DNA of 22,946 nucleotides from Lactifluus volemus. Lineage: Eukaryota > Basidiomycota > Agaricomycetes > Russulales > Russulaceae. Below the pieces are notes generated by a model that made no database searches, was not told where the DNA came from, and saw only the letters and a list, made by a program, of their open reading frames with translations. The stretch covers positions 1 to 22,946 of the forward strand of contig WTXI01000471.1 in assembly GCA_022376515.1 (NCBI GenBank). The letters run 5' to 3'. The position numbers and the translations under genes were made by a program. Positions 1 to 9,526 of the stretch are shown here, piece by piece. Numbering within the stretch: the stretch's first letter is position 1; each line of letters begins with the position of its first letter.

Positions 1-371
1 CCCAGATTACGGCCATCGCCAGCAGAGGAGAATGGCATTTATTTACGTTTGCCTTTGCTGATACCGCACAGCTCTCGACGCTGGCCCCCGTGAGGACATT
101 ACCAGCGGTGCTGTGCACTAATTCCGACTGAAATGAGAGCCGTCAAAGAGCGTCCATGTCTCAGATGACTTATGGTGCCGGCGGCGCGCGTGTGTCAATG
201 ACTCAACAGTACTCTCTGTATGGCGATTGAGCTAAGGGTTTGGTGACTTTGGCACGGAGGCATTGCCACGGGGGTTTGGGACTGGAGGTAACTTCTGATT
301 ACGCGAACCCGTGAAGACCCCTGTTTGGCTGTTTGCAGGGGAGTCGCTCACACTCCACCAACTAACACATC
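1..371. other. Intergenic, upstream of the HNH gene
   Basis: I see no supportable reading frame, RNA gene or repeat here. The last part should hold the promoter and 5' leader of the gene starting at 372. No clear TATA element is visible. A distal part of a gene lying to the left cannot be excluded. Confidence 0.4.
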
Positions 372-1230
372 ATGGCAACCCTCCCCACGTTTCCACTTCC
401 ACTTCCACCCGATGAACCACCTTCTGGGTACAGCTATTCAGATCACTCTTCGAGATTTTCAGCTTCGTCGACAACTTCTGTATCCCAAACTGTCATGAAC
501 CGAGATACATTCTGTGGAACACCTCGCTGCATTGTCTGCGGAGCTTCTGCGGCACCGATTGTTCGAGTTTATCGTATCATTATGCCCTCAGAGAGTGATC
601 TTGTAAGTCAAAATGTTATTTGATCTCCTTTAAACTAATCAGAAACAGTGGGATGATCTCAAGAAGCGCAACTGGATCCCTAGCCAGGCAAAAAATGCCC
701 CTAAGCATGAACCACGAAATGGCCTCTATATGTGTGTTACTCACGGTGCTCTGTTCAATGTTTACCGGTTCTTTATACGTTACATCCCAACAGTATGTTT
801 GTTTCTTCGTTGCTTCAGATTACATGCTTACTGAAAACAGACCTCTAGGTTTATATTTGTTAACTACACTGGTAGTCTGAGTCGAAACCTCCAGCCATAC
901 CATGGTAAAGCTGTTGCACTTGATATACAGCATAAATTTGCCCCATTCCCATCCCTATTCATCATCCATGAGATGCGGGTCCGTGGCTCCTACCCTTTCC
1001 AACCCACTGAACCAATGATGCCCGATGACATCACTTGGCAAGACTGGATCTCTTCCCGTGGCATATATGATAGCACATCAGATTCTTTCATTCGTGATGG
1101 GACTGACAAGAATCACGAAATGGCTACTGCAAGTGGAGGTGGACATGCTCTCACTGTCAACACCGGGTTATGGCAGCCATCTGTGCTGCTGCAAGCCGCG
1201 CCTTGCCATCTTGGACAGCCTGACGGATGA
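372..1230 (+). CDS. HNH-type nuclease-fold protein (HNH_2-like), 3 exons
   Basis: Exons 372-602, 649-792 and 841-1230 give 254 residues. The introns are 603-648 and 793-840, both GT-AG. It resembles the HNH-domain proteins that are expanded in Agaricomycetes. A CxxC pair (C53, C56 in RCIVCG) precedes the core, and residues 99-109 carry RNG...CVTH (N101, C106, H109), the second half of a ββα-metal motif. The family-typical region FVNYTG, then APFPSLFIIHEMRVRG, then WQDWI follows. The position where I expect the first catalytic His (a HIIP-like motif) reads YRIIMP, so activity is doubtful. The first acceptor could instead be at 642, adding two residues. Members usually have a Ser/Thr-rich N-terminus, as here. 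The cellular role is unknown; it may be a degenerate mobile-element or defence-type nuclease. Confidence 0.75.
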
Positions 1231-2123
1231 AGGGCACCTTGAAGCTAGACTGGAAGTTTGACGCGATTGGTCTCCCCCATTGCTTGTCTCTTGCATTGAA
1301 ATTGTACAAGTGAATCAAGAGCAAATGTGAATATGTGACAACCCGTTGGAACGTCGTTGAAAAAATAATAAAGTGTAACGAGTTATTGCGACTAGGTTCA
1401 CAGGTTTCCTGAGGTCAAGGGAATGTCATTCAGCAGTGATTGCACATGACACGGCCCCTCCACCAGGTAAGAAAATTCGTCGTTCCGATCTTATCGACGA
1501 GAAGCAAGAAGAAGCACTTGGTCGTATCCCCGCACCCATACCTCACGAGCACGGACACGTTCTTTTGTCATTTCTCGCGATGTCACGGTTTGTCACTGAG
1601 GTACTACTCGCTTTTCGTACACGTCGTACTTCCCTCCTGGCTCAACCTCCCCTACCCTGCGAACTTTTTACTTATCCATACTTCTGCACTGGACTACCGC
1701 CTTACTACTTCACTCGGGACGACATCTGTCATCTTGTAGCCGACATACATACAACGCCACCTCGTGGTGTGCTTCTCGGCGCGTTGACGGCGTTGCGAGA
1801 GGGGATATACCTCCGGTTTGTTAGCTAGGCTTAACCTTGTGATCTCCATTAATTCACCTCAGCACGCAGAGCCCATTTTCCATGGATGGTAGCTTCATGG
1901 ATTAGGATAGGACACATACAAGACACCACGGTGCAATGAGGCAGGAATGACAAGGAAAAATGCGAATAATGATACTACAATGACCAAGGAGCGAGGCGCC
2001 CACATCGACGGTTCGTACGTCGGGCATCACTCACTGTCAGACACTGGTTCAAAGGCCCTGGAACGACGGCGGCGCAATGGGGTGGATGTTGTCTCTACTG
2101 AGGGTAACGTGGTGATACCACCT
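1231..2123. other. Gene-poor interval between HNH gene and seipin
   Basis: It starts with the presumed 3' UTR of the HNH gene (AATAATAAAG near 1365). An open stretch at 1436-1828 (+) begins with GTG, has its first internal ATG at 1580 and matches no family I know. A 60-residue open frame at 1947-2129 (+) runs into the seipin tail. Neither shows convincing coding character. An unrecognised small spliced gene around 1446-1828 cannot be excluded, because a GTAAG donor sits at 1468. Confidence 0.35.
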
Positions 2124-3265
2124 TCATAATCCTGGTACAAGTGACGAGAAGGTCATGCGGGCTGGCAGTGATGCAAGCGCATAGATTCGTACCTCCCGCT
2201 TTGAGGGCCCGGCACTTCCGTTTCGCTTCAATGATCGTCTGCGAGTTCGCCTCTCACCCGGCCCATCCTGCAAGGGTCGGGGACGAATACTTGGTCCAAC
2301 CTTGGCAAAGGCCGCTCCAACGCTGCCGTACTGCCATTGAAGGGCGGGGACAAGGCAGATTGCCAAAATGGAGAACGATACCGCAAGGAAGACGGCGGAG
2401 GAAAGAGCGCCAGACAGTAAAGGAAACCTCGAGACGAAACCCCTACAGAAAATGATGGAAGCTTTCTCCGTGTGAAGCGAAGAAGAGGTACCAACCGTAT
2501 GCCACGGGGCCGAACCGTGCCTTCGATGGAGGCAGTCAGAACGCTAAGTTCCCTCCCTTGGCCAGATCCGATGGACTTCCAGCCGTCCAGTCTACCTATC
2601 TCAATTTTGGCAAAGACGTGACTTACATGGGATTGATAGCGGGATAGAAGTGGAACTTTGAGCGTGGTGGTGGTGGGTTTTGGCCAGCGAAAAGAGGAGG
2701 GTGGCAGAATGATTGCCTGTGGATAGTGTTATGGGGAAACGAAGGTATGATCTAGAAGATGACTGCCTCACTGGCATGCGAACGGTTGCGAGAGTTTTGT
2801 TTGATGACCCAGTCAATGTAAGAGTGGTCATAAAGTTCCCAAGATCATAGTTAGAGGATGTGGCAGGGACGACGAGGTGAAGTGATATGTCGTAGGGTTG
2901 GGTAGGATTAAATGAAGTGAGTTGAGTTTCAGCGTATGGTAAGATACCATCGCTCGAGGGATATGAGTGAGAACATCTTGAGAATATTCAGGCACGCACC
3001 CATACTGAAAGAAAAGAGGAGAGTGCCAACTGATCGCGCGACTGTACCAGACATAGAATCCTGATAGAATGGATGGGATGACCAGTAAAGGGACCAAGAG
3101 GAAAAATACGGCAAGAGGGATGAGTTGAGGAGCGACAGGACGTAAGAGGAGAGTAACAAGTGAGATAAAAAGCTCTATAGGGTATAGAAAGATGGCATAT
3201 ATTATGCGAGAAACGAAAGGCTGTTTTGGTTGTTTTAGCACATGTTTATCCGGACTCTCTGCCAT
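2124..3265 (-). CDS. Seipin (ER / lipid-droplet biogenesis), 4 exons
   Basis: Exons on the minus strand are 3265-3000, 2952-2772, 2716-2496 and 2442-2124, giving 328 residues. The introns (47, 55 and 53 nt) are all GT-AG. Seipin is an ER membrane scaffold at ER-lipid droplet contacts that shapes droplets and triacylglycerol/phosphatidate flux. Residues about 18-70 are strongly hydrophobic (TM1), ending in SGFYVWYSRAI. The luminal β-rich domain starts with FQYGDGILPYAE and includes LHLVVPATSSNYDLGNFMTT, then KIEIGRLDGWKSIGSG. A second hydrophobic segment (about 231-252, SSAVFLAVSFSILAICLVPA) is followed by a basic Arg/Ser-rich cytosolic tail. This TM-lumen-TM layout and length fit fungal seipin (yeast Sei1/Fld1, animal BSCL2). 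The start is the first ATG. It is divergently paired with the gene at 3356, only 90 bp away. Confidence 0.88.
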
Positions 3266-3355
3266 GGCAGTGAGGGATGTGTGTGTGTGTGCGTACGTGC
3301 TTTGGTTAGGTGTGTACGGGTACTTTTAACACGTGATAACTAACCATCCCTCTCT
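3266..3355. promoter_or_regulatory. 90-bp bidirectional promoter with CACGTG and TG repeat
   Basis: Two divergent start codons (seipin at 3265, unknown gene at 3356) are separated by 90 bp. The gap holds a short GT repeat (about 3278-3291) and a palindromic E-box CACGTG at 3330-3335. CACGTG is the core bound by fungal bHLH regulators such as Cbf1- or SREBP-type factors. SREBP-type control would suit a lipid gene, but that is inference only. Confidence 0.5.
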
Positions 3356-3994
3356 ATGACCAACCTCAACGAGCTTCGTCAACTCCTCGGCCTTTCCCCT
3401 TCCTCCAAGGAGCTTACAACATATCTATCAGCCCTCTCCTCCTCTCAACCATCTTCTCCAGAAATAAAATCATATCCTGACGCCGTATATTTCAATTATT
3501 ATTCCTTCGGCCTTAGTCTGCTATTCGCTCCAATCAATGGCTACAAACCTCAATCCAAGGCCTCACGTCAGGATTTGCAGGATCCGCATCTCGTCTTAGA
3601 TGGCATCGATATATATAACAGTGTGTCAGCTGAACGGTCCGACGACGGCAAGATCGGGTCCCCATCCTTCGTTTACTCACCCTATCCTATCATTCCCATT
3701 ACCATTCCGGTCTCGTCAGACACTGAACAGGGCACGCCCCATTCCTCTGTCCTTCGAGTTACACAAAGCACGACTGGCAAAGACTTTGTGGCTGCCCTGG
3801 GCGAGCCTGACAGAAAGGGTGGTGGCTCTGGGCCATCATCTGGCAGTATTGGGATTTGGGTGGAATGGACGAGAGACGGACTGATGGTCGAGTTTGGCGG
3901 AGATGATAGCCGAGGACCTCAAGCCTGGGAGAGAGGTAAGGACGCTTTATGGCGTATCATTTCGGTATTCTCCCCCACCAAAGGAAGCACGTGA
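3356..3994 (+). CDS. Conserved fungal protein of unknown function, single exon
   Basis: A single exon of 212 residues, with its ATG 90 bp from the divergent seipin start. No signal peptide, membrane segment or catalytic motif is visible. The N-terminus reads LRQLLGLSPSS, followed by a segment PDAVYFNYYSFGLSLLFAP. The C-terminal third has a compact block, TGKDFVAALGEPDRKGGG, then SSGSIGIWVEWTRDGLMVEF and GPQAWERGKDALWRII. I recall very similar blocks in uncharacterised basidiomycete proteins, so I regard it as a real, conserved gene. The alternating hydrophobic pattern and Trp-rich end suggest a small globular β-rich fold. No function can be assigned. The stop codon overlaps a CACGTGATGA string. 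Confidence 0.75.
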   Translation: MTNLNELRQLLGLSPSSKELTTYLSALSSSQPSSPEIKSYPDAVYFNYYSFGLSLLFAPINGYKPQSKASRQDLQDPHLVLDGIDIYNSVSAERSDDGKIGSPSFVYSPYPIIPITIPVSSDTEQGTPHSSVLRVTQSTTGKDFVAALGEPDRKGGGSGPSSGSIGIWVEWTRDGLMVEFGGDDSRGPQAWERGKDALWRIISVFSPTKGST

Positions 3995-4069
3995 TGATTA
4001 TGTGTAACCCAAATATCGATTTCCATATAAGCTGGTTCTTACTATCATCACCCATCTAAGCAAAGGACC

Positions 4070-4808
4070 ATGGCAGCTCCTCCATCCAATAACACTCTTG
4101 ACTTTAGTGCGACATGGGTCATGGTTAGCCGTGCACATCCCTCTCCGCTAACCAGGTCTGATTTCATTCACATCATATAGAACAAAACACTCAGTGACGA
4201 TACGGATGAAGTTTTGCGCCTTCAGGGTATAAGCTGGTTAACTCGCCGCGCCATCGGCTTGGCAACCATAACTCTCTACGCCAAACATTATAAGGACGAT
4301 GATGGTGTCGAACATATCGATATTCAGCAGGCTCTCACTGGCGGAATTCCTGGGACGGTCGAGAATCGCATTCTGGATTGGACTTACAGAGAGCATGAAG
4401 ATCACCTATTTGGCGCGGTTCTCGGAAGATCCAGAAGAGTGAAGCTTGATCAAATCGACAATGATTTTCTTAAAACTGGGTGGCTCCCAGATACAGAGGA
4501 GCATGGCGCGATCAACTCGTACGTGAAGAGTGATACTCCAAAGAGCGGGACGACTTGGACTGCGGAGCAGGTATGTCTATTCTCTTATCAGCTTGTCCTT
4601 CAGTTGTTCATCATCCAATCAGATTTGGGGTTTTGAAGAAATCAATGGCGAGAGGCGCTACGTTCGACATCTCGACTTCACCGGCCCGGGAGGTGAAAAC
4701 ATTCAGGCCCGTTTGGTTTATGATTTCTGTGAGCAATAATATATCCTTTATTGCTATATGATCGGTTTCTTAACACCCTCCGCAGATGCGCCGGCTTCTG
4801 AAAAATAA
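4070..4808 (+). CDS. Conserved fungal hypothetical protein, 4 exons
   Basis: Exons 4070-4123, 4181-4570, 4623-4728 and 4786-4808 give 190 residues. The introns are 57, 52 and 57 nt, GT-AG, and the last leaves only seven codons plus a stop. The protein starts MAAPPSNNTLDFSATWVMNK and continues GISWLTRRAIGLATITLYAK. It then has a HIDIQQALTGGIPGT block, DWTYREHEDHLFGAVLGRSR, and an acidic FLKTGWLPDTEEHG segment. It ends with IWGFEEINGERRYVRH and IQARLVYDFYAP. The alternation of short β-like strands and the small size bring a lipocalin/calycin-like ligand-binding barrel to mind, but this is a guess. There is no signal peptide. I recall close relatives annotated as hypothetical in many fungi. The gene is in tandem with the preceding unknown. 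Confidence 0.72.
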
Positions 4809-6593
4809 AGTGTGAAAGGATGTAATTTTATGAACCTGATACAGACTCACTAAGGTGTACCCCTCTCTGATCAGACCCCCCTTTCTGATCACTTCCAATT
4901 TTCTCGCCCATTTCCTGCTCAATCACCACAAAATTAAGCCTACAGTATCCAGTACCATGGTTGACCGTATTCTGTCCATCTTTTTTCGGTAGAAATCGTA
5001 GTGTGGTGACCATAGCGTGAAAGGGGGTCTGATCAGAGATAACACATCTTTTACGGTTACCCTTTATGGATACCTACTGTAGCTTAGCGTGTTACGTTTC
5101 AATTTCCAATCTCAGACGTAGTCGCCTCCGTGGTCACCGCTCGTGCCTGGTTCAGGTTATGGTGAGGATACCCTGCTCTAGATGACCAGTGTACCCCTTA
5201 GTTAACGCGAATACGGCATTCGGCTTCTGCTGTGCTACTGTCATGTGCAAGTGTCCGAAGAAGACGTCCGTTACTCGCTAAAAGCTGAGGACAGACTGGA
5301 CTTCCCACTTTCTTGGTTCGAAACACCTCCGCTTGATTCAACAGTTTTCCCACCATATTAAAGGGGTTAATGCCGGAAATTAATTCCCGTGAATCGCCGC
5401 TCCGACAATTCGGGGGCACATACCGCTTGACCATCGTCTTGGTTGCCTTTACCTTGGGACTTGCTCTTTTCCGGAACAGTTTACCATCAGTCTCTTTTTG
5501 TCCACCTGTACTTCCTGATTCGAGTAGCATTGTGGGTACATTGGTTTAGTGGAGTGTAAACGATGGATGTGGGTTCAATGAAGATGCTTGTGAACCGTTC
5601 GCTGATTCTTCGTTTAATTTTTGCTGTCCAGCTCGATGTTCGTCTACAGTATCAAGCTTTGAAACCCGAGGAACATCATAAACGAGCAAGAGAACTTCAT
5701 TCCCCTGATCTGCAAAGTAATTTTACGTACCGCGGAGACAGTTTTCTTCGTGCCGTTATATGGGCGTGAGCTCACTAGTCTCGTGTCTCATCAGTCTCAA
5801 GCTTTTGTATCGGCTGTGGAGTTACCGCCCAACGTTTTGGTCACGGTCATGGTGCTTCGCCCCAGGATTTTGGCACATCACGCTTTTCGCCCCGAATCGC
5901 CCGGCCACGCTCTCAGCTTCCCGATAACGCAGACAGTTTCGGGGCCTTTTCTCTCTGCGTGTTGCTTCTGTTACACCTTCTGGGGCCCAGAGATCATGCC
6001 CGCGTTTTTCAATAGAAGCCACCACATTACCGTGCTGGACCACAGTTTCGGCAAATCTCGCCACAGAAAAGATTCGCTAATGATACTGTAGCGCACAACG
6101 GTGCGGGGGACTCTCCACAGTTCACAGTCATTATGGTCGTGGTTGTATTGCTTGTCATTGTCACCAACCAAGTCCACGTCATCCGTGGAACTGATTTGCT
6201 ACCTGCGCCTTCACCACCTTGGTCATGATTTCCATTCCTGATATTGGTCATTATCAGGCTATCTGCCATCTTCAAATGGTTCTTGTTGGGATTTCATAAC
6301 GGACTACCATGCTAACTTTTCTGAGTTGCAACGAGATGGCACGCTCAATATTGACCTCTCGAGTTTTGTCACAAACTCGATTCTTCCAAAGAGACCATAT
6401 TTTAGTCACAACATCCTAATGGAGAGAGATGGGCCAGATCTGCGCTACCTTTGAATGATGTGGGGCGTATGGTCTCGTGTCTTCTGTACCACGTGGTCGA
6501 TCTATTACTAATTGCACTCCGATAGCCCACTAGTGAAGGAGTCACTGGGGACTTTACAAAAGCAAATGGGACATGGGTCGCGGTCCAGATGCC
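4809..6593. other. 1.8-kb gene-poor region next to the retroelement
   Basis: I find no gene I can defend. The longest ATG-started frame is 5530-5198 (-), 110 residues, basic (KRASPKVKATKTMVKRY) and unrecognised. Other frames overlap each other without codon bias. An inverted-repeat element lies at 4864-5039. The stretch could be decayed transposon sequence given the element at 6594, but no recognisable domain remains. Confidence 0.4.
4864..5039. repeat. Candidate MITE-like inverted-repeat element (176 bp)
   Basis: A perfect 17-bp inverted repeat, TCTCTGATCAGACCCCC at 4864-4880 and its complement at 5023-5039, continues inward as CTTTC with one extra C in the left arm. A partial third copy of the core (TTTCTGATCAC, 4882-4892) lies just inside the left arm. 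No clear target-site duplication is visible. Size and structure fit a non-autonomous DNA element or a fold-back remnant. Confidence 0.4.
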
Positions 6594-7051
6594 TCGGGTT
6601 TAAACGTGTTGAGCCTCACATTTTGGCACACATCGTCGCCCTTCACCTTGCTACACTGCTACAGGCCACAATCCCTCCTACTTTTTCTACAGTAGACCCT
6701 ACAGGGATTGTCCGACTCGTTGTGCATTCACTACAGGGGTTTTCCCCTTCTTTGCGAGTCCGGGCCTTCACACACGTTCATCACGTGCTTCAGGACAAAT
6801 ATGGGAGTCCGGACCCCTGTTGGCAGCGGGTGCTGCAGTTCGGGATGTCTGGTGGGATCCTCCCTCTGATAAGGTGGACGGTCATTCCTTCAGGGGTCTC
6901 TTCCCCCTAGCTTCTGACTCCCACCTTATCAGGTTTGTCCTCTCTCCTTCTCTCTCCTTCTCTCTTTCACTGCACCTGCACCTACATCTAACTGACTCCT
7001 CTTTTCTCAGCTTCTCACCTCAATCCTGCACCTATTTCGCATTTTTGCTTA
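6594..7051 (+). repeat. Split direct repeat A1 (left terminus)
   Basis: 458 bp. Its first 17 bp (TCGGGTTTAAACGTGTT) match 9527-9543. From 6611 to 7051 it matches 9560-10000 without a visible mismatch. It includes stem-loop forming segments (6866-6877 with 6921-6932) and a CT-rich tract around 6935-6970. Confidence 0.85.
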
Positions 7052-7193
7052 ACCTGTCGTTCCTCCCATCTTTAATATCATTTCATTTCAAAACAACGAT
7101 CTCGTCGTTCGCGTTTTCAACGAACGGGCTTTTTCACTCCACGTGGGAGTCACCGCTCAACGCCAGTTCTCGTCGTCCGTCGATAGCAGCAGG

Positions 7194-9242
7194 ATGGATC
7201 TTTCGGATGTTGAGCTGAACATGGACAGTCTAGAACGCACCTCGGGCTACGATCCGACTGTCGAAGATTCCACTGCGAACATACAGTTACCTGATCCCGA
7301 TCGATATCCTCGTTTTCTGCGGGGATTTGTTTGGAAGGATTCTACGAGTTCTCATTTCGTCTGTCCTTCGGCGGTAGCTTCCGAGTCCGCACCCCCTCTT
7401 CCTTCACCTCCATCGTCAATTCTTTCAGACCCGTCAACTGTGTCCGCACTTTCGGATCACTCACACCTGTTTCGCGTTGTTACCCCGATCAAAATTGACC
7501 GCTTCGCGTCTCTCCTTTCTTCCCATCCGAATCGGGCGTTCGTCGACTCTGTCATCAATGGGTTGCGTAATGGTTTTTGGCCACCGGCGGATGACGATCC
7601 GAACTCCTATCGATCGTCTCGGGACTTTCCACAGCGGCCACTGTCACCTTCGTCCCTCGATTTCGTCCGTTCGCAGTGTGAGGAGGAGGAGAGTTTGGGT
7701 CGTTTCTCCGAGCCCTTCGCGACCGCGGATGATCCTCTGCTGCCTGGAATGATCAGCGTACCAGTTCACACCGTCCCTAAAAAGTCAGGAAAACTTCGTT
7801 TGGTTGTTGACCACTCAGCCGGCGAATTTTCTCCCAACTCACACATCGCTCGTGAAGACGTCCATAATGCCCTCGACACTGTGCAGCATCTCGGGCAGAA
7901 CCTACTGCACTTTCTCTCACTACATGGGTATTCTCCCCGCTGGCTCTTCAAGTCGGACGTCTCACAGGCTTACCGTCGCCTCCCGATGCACCCGGCTTGG
8001 CAAATGCGGCAAGTTGTGACAGTCGATGGTGTACGACGGGTTGACCGGTGTAACAATTTTGGGGGCCGTGCCTCCGCGATGATTTGGTGTGCGTTCATGA
8101 GTTTGGTCTTATGGATTGCCAATTTTCGACTTTCTATCAATCCACTACTCGCCTACATGGACGATACCTTTGGGTTTGATGACTCACCCGAACTCGTTCA
8201 CTATGCCCCCCACAACACACACCTTCCGTCAATGCAGGCACGACTCCTCAATTTTTGGGATGACATCGGGCTCCCTCATGAAGCCGCTAAGCAAGAATTC
8301 GGTCACTCCCTTGTCATCACCGGGTTCCTCGTAGACCCAAAATCAATGACAATCTCACTTGACACCGACCGTAGGTCCGCCCTTGAGTCGGCAGTACGTG
8401 AGTTCGTTGCACACCCACGCGGTTCTTCGAGGCAGCACAAGCTCCGTGAATGGCTCCACCTGCTCGGGTGGATGAGCTGGGCCCTCAATGTCTGTCCGCT
8501 TCTTCGGCCAGCTCTCTCTTCCGGGTATGAAAAGATGAGTGGGAAGAGTGTACCACACGCGCCAGTATATCTGAATGCTGAAGTCATTCATGATTTCACT
8601 TGGTTCGCAAACATGTTCCATTCTTTTTCGGGGGTCCATATCCTCCGCTCCCTCGCTTGGGGACCCGAAGATGCTGACCTCCAGCTCTATTGCGATGCAT
8701 CGCAGACGGGTCTTGGGTTTTGGTCACCTTCACCCCTTCAAGGTTTCATTCACCAGTTCCCTTCCCCTCCGTTTACGCCGTCCAGTGACTCAATTCTGTG
8801 GTTCGAAGCCCTTTGTGTTGCTGCTGCACTTGACTTTGCTGCATCTCTCGACCATCCGCCATCACGTCTTGCCGTGTTCACTGACAATCTCAACACTGTC
8901 CAAATTTTTGACTCGCTCCGCGCGGAGTCCACATACAATCCCATCCTTTTCTTCTGTTGCGACATCCTTCTTCATTCGCCCATTTCACTCCGTGTTTACC
9001 ACATTCCCGGTGAATGCAATATCGTCGCCGATGCCCTCTCGCGATCACTCTTCGGAGTTGCTGCTTACTACCAGCCTCGCTTGAAGCTCCACGTTTTCAC
9101 TCCGCCACCGCTTTCTCCCGGTCGTCCTCCGCTTCTTGGACGTCCTCTGCCTCGATCACGAGCTCGCACTGCTCCTCGTCGCCGCGGGTTGTCACTATCT
9201 ACCAACCCTCGCACTCGACGCTCCCACAAGCATCTTTCGTAG
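7194..9242 (+). CDS. Reverse transcriptase / RNase H polyprotein of a DIRS-like element
   Basis: 682 residues from the first in-frame ATG; the frame stays open upstream to at least 7143. Residues about 190-325 form the reverse transcriptase: LRLVVDHS, then FKSDVSQAYRRLPMHP with catalytic Asp255, FGGRASAMIW, and LLAYMDDTFGF with Asp323/Asp324. An RNase H domain follows at about 495-620: YCDASQTGLGF (Asp501), WFEAL (Glu538), FTDNLNTV (Asp564) and NIVADALSR (Asp613). All catalytic acids are present, so the enzyme looks intact. The FGGRAS motif and direct RT-RNase H linkage without protease or integrase fit the DIRS-1 type of RT. The last 60 residues are a low-complexity Pro/Arg tail that may be out of the original frame. 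The element around it has no integrase or visible recombinase. Confidence 0.92.
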   Translation: MDLSDVELNMDSLERTSGYDPTVEDSTANIQLPDPDRYPRFLRGFVWKDSTSSHFVCPSAVASESAPPLPSPPSSILSDPSTVSALSDHSHLFRVVTPIKIDRFASLLSSHPNRAFVDSVINGLRNGFWPPADDDPNSYRSSRDFPQRPLSPSSLDFVRSQCEEEESLGRFSEPFATADDPLLPGMISVPVHTVPKKSGKLRLVVDHSAGEFSPNSHIAREDVHNALDTVQHLGQNLLHFLSLHGYSPRWLFKSDVSQAYRRLPMHPAWQMRQVVTVDGVRRVDRCNNFGGRASAMIWCAFMSLVLWIANFRLSINPLLAYMDDTFGFDDSPELVHYAPHNTHLPSMQARLLNFWDDIGLPHEAAKQEFGHSLVITGFLVDPKSMTISLDTDRRSALESAVREFVAHPRGSSRQHKLREWLHLLGWMSWALNVCPLLRPALSSGYEKMSGKSVPHAPVYLNAEVIHDFTWFANMFHSFSGVHILRSLAWGPEDADLQLYCDASQTGLGFWSPSPLQGFIHQFPSPPFTPSSDSILWFEALCVAAALDFAASLDHPPSRLAVFTDNLNTVQIFDSLRAESTYNPILFFCCDILLHSPISLRVYHIPGECNIVADALSRSLFGVAAYYQPRLKLHVFTPPPLSPGRPPLLGRPLPRSRARTAPRRRGLSLSTNPRTRRSHKHLS

Positions 9243-9394
9243 ACCCAGTTGCTGTTTTGAACCCTACCTTCGGAGCCGTGATGCCTTCCGTTCCCTCGGC
9301 CGCTGGCGCCCTGATGCGTTCTGCTGCCATGACACTTCCCTTTTTTAACACCTCCAGCCTCCCTTCCTCCTCCTCTGTTAATACCTTTTATCAT

Positions 9395-9526
9395 ACCGTT
9401 CGTGTCATGCGGCTTCTCAGCGTGCCCCCCTTGATCTAATGTCATGTGTTTGGGACCCGAGGGTCCGGTCCGGCTACCATTTCTGTCCCCCTCATGTGAG
9501 CCATCTCAGTGAGGTGTGACGATTAG
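9395..9526 (+). repeat. Split direct repeat B1 (internal)
   Basis: 132 bp, apparently identical to 10125-10256 at a constant offset of 730. It ends GTGTGACGATTAG and abuts A2 directly. Confidence 0.85.

Noticed and set aside
1436..1828. 130-residue frame as a gene
   Set aside because: It begins with GTG, matches no family I know, and overlaps another equally long frame. Left as unsupported.
2600..2626. A 27-nt intron in seipin starting at GTAAGT (2626)
   Set aside because: Too short for an intron, and reading through it stays in frame and gives family-like sequence (HVFAKIEIGRLDGWK).
5198..5530. 110-residue minus-strand frame as a gene
   Set aside because: It has an ATG but no recognisable domain, no conserved pattern I recall and no supporting context.
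7143..7193. Upstream start for the RT gene at 7143
   Set aside because: The codon there is GTG; the first in-frame ATG is at 7194.
9068..9445. 125-residue minus-strand frame over the end of the RT gene
   Set aside because: Arg/Gly-rich antisense of the RT tail and the B1 repeat; no domain.
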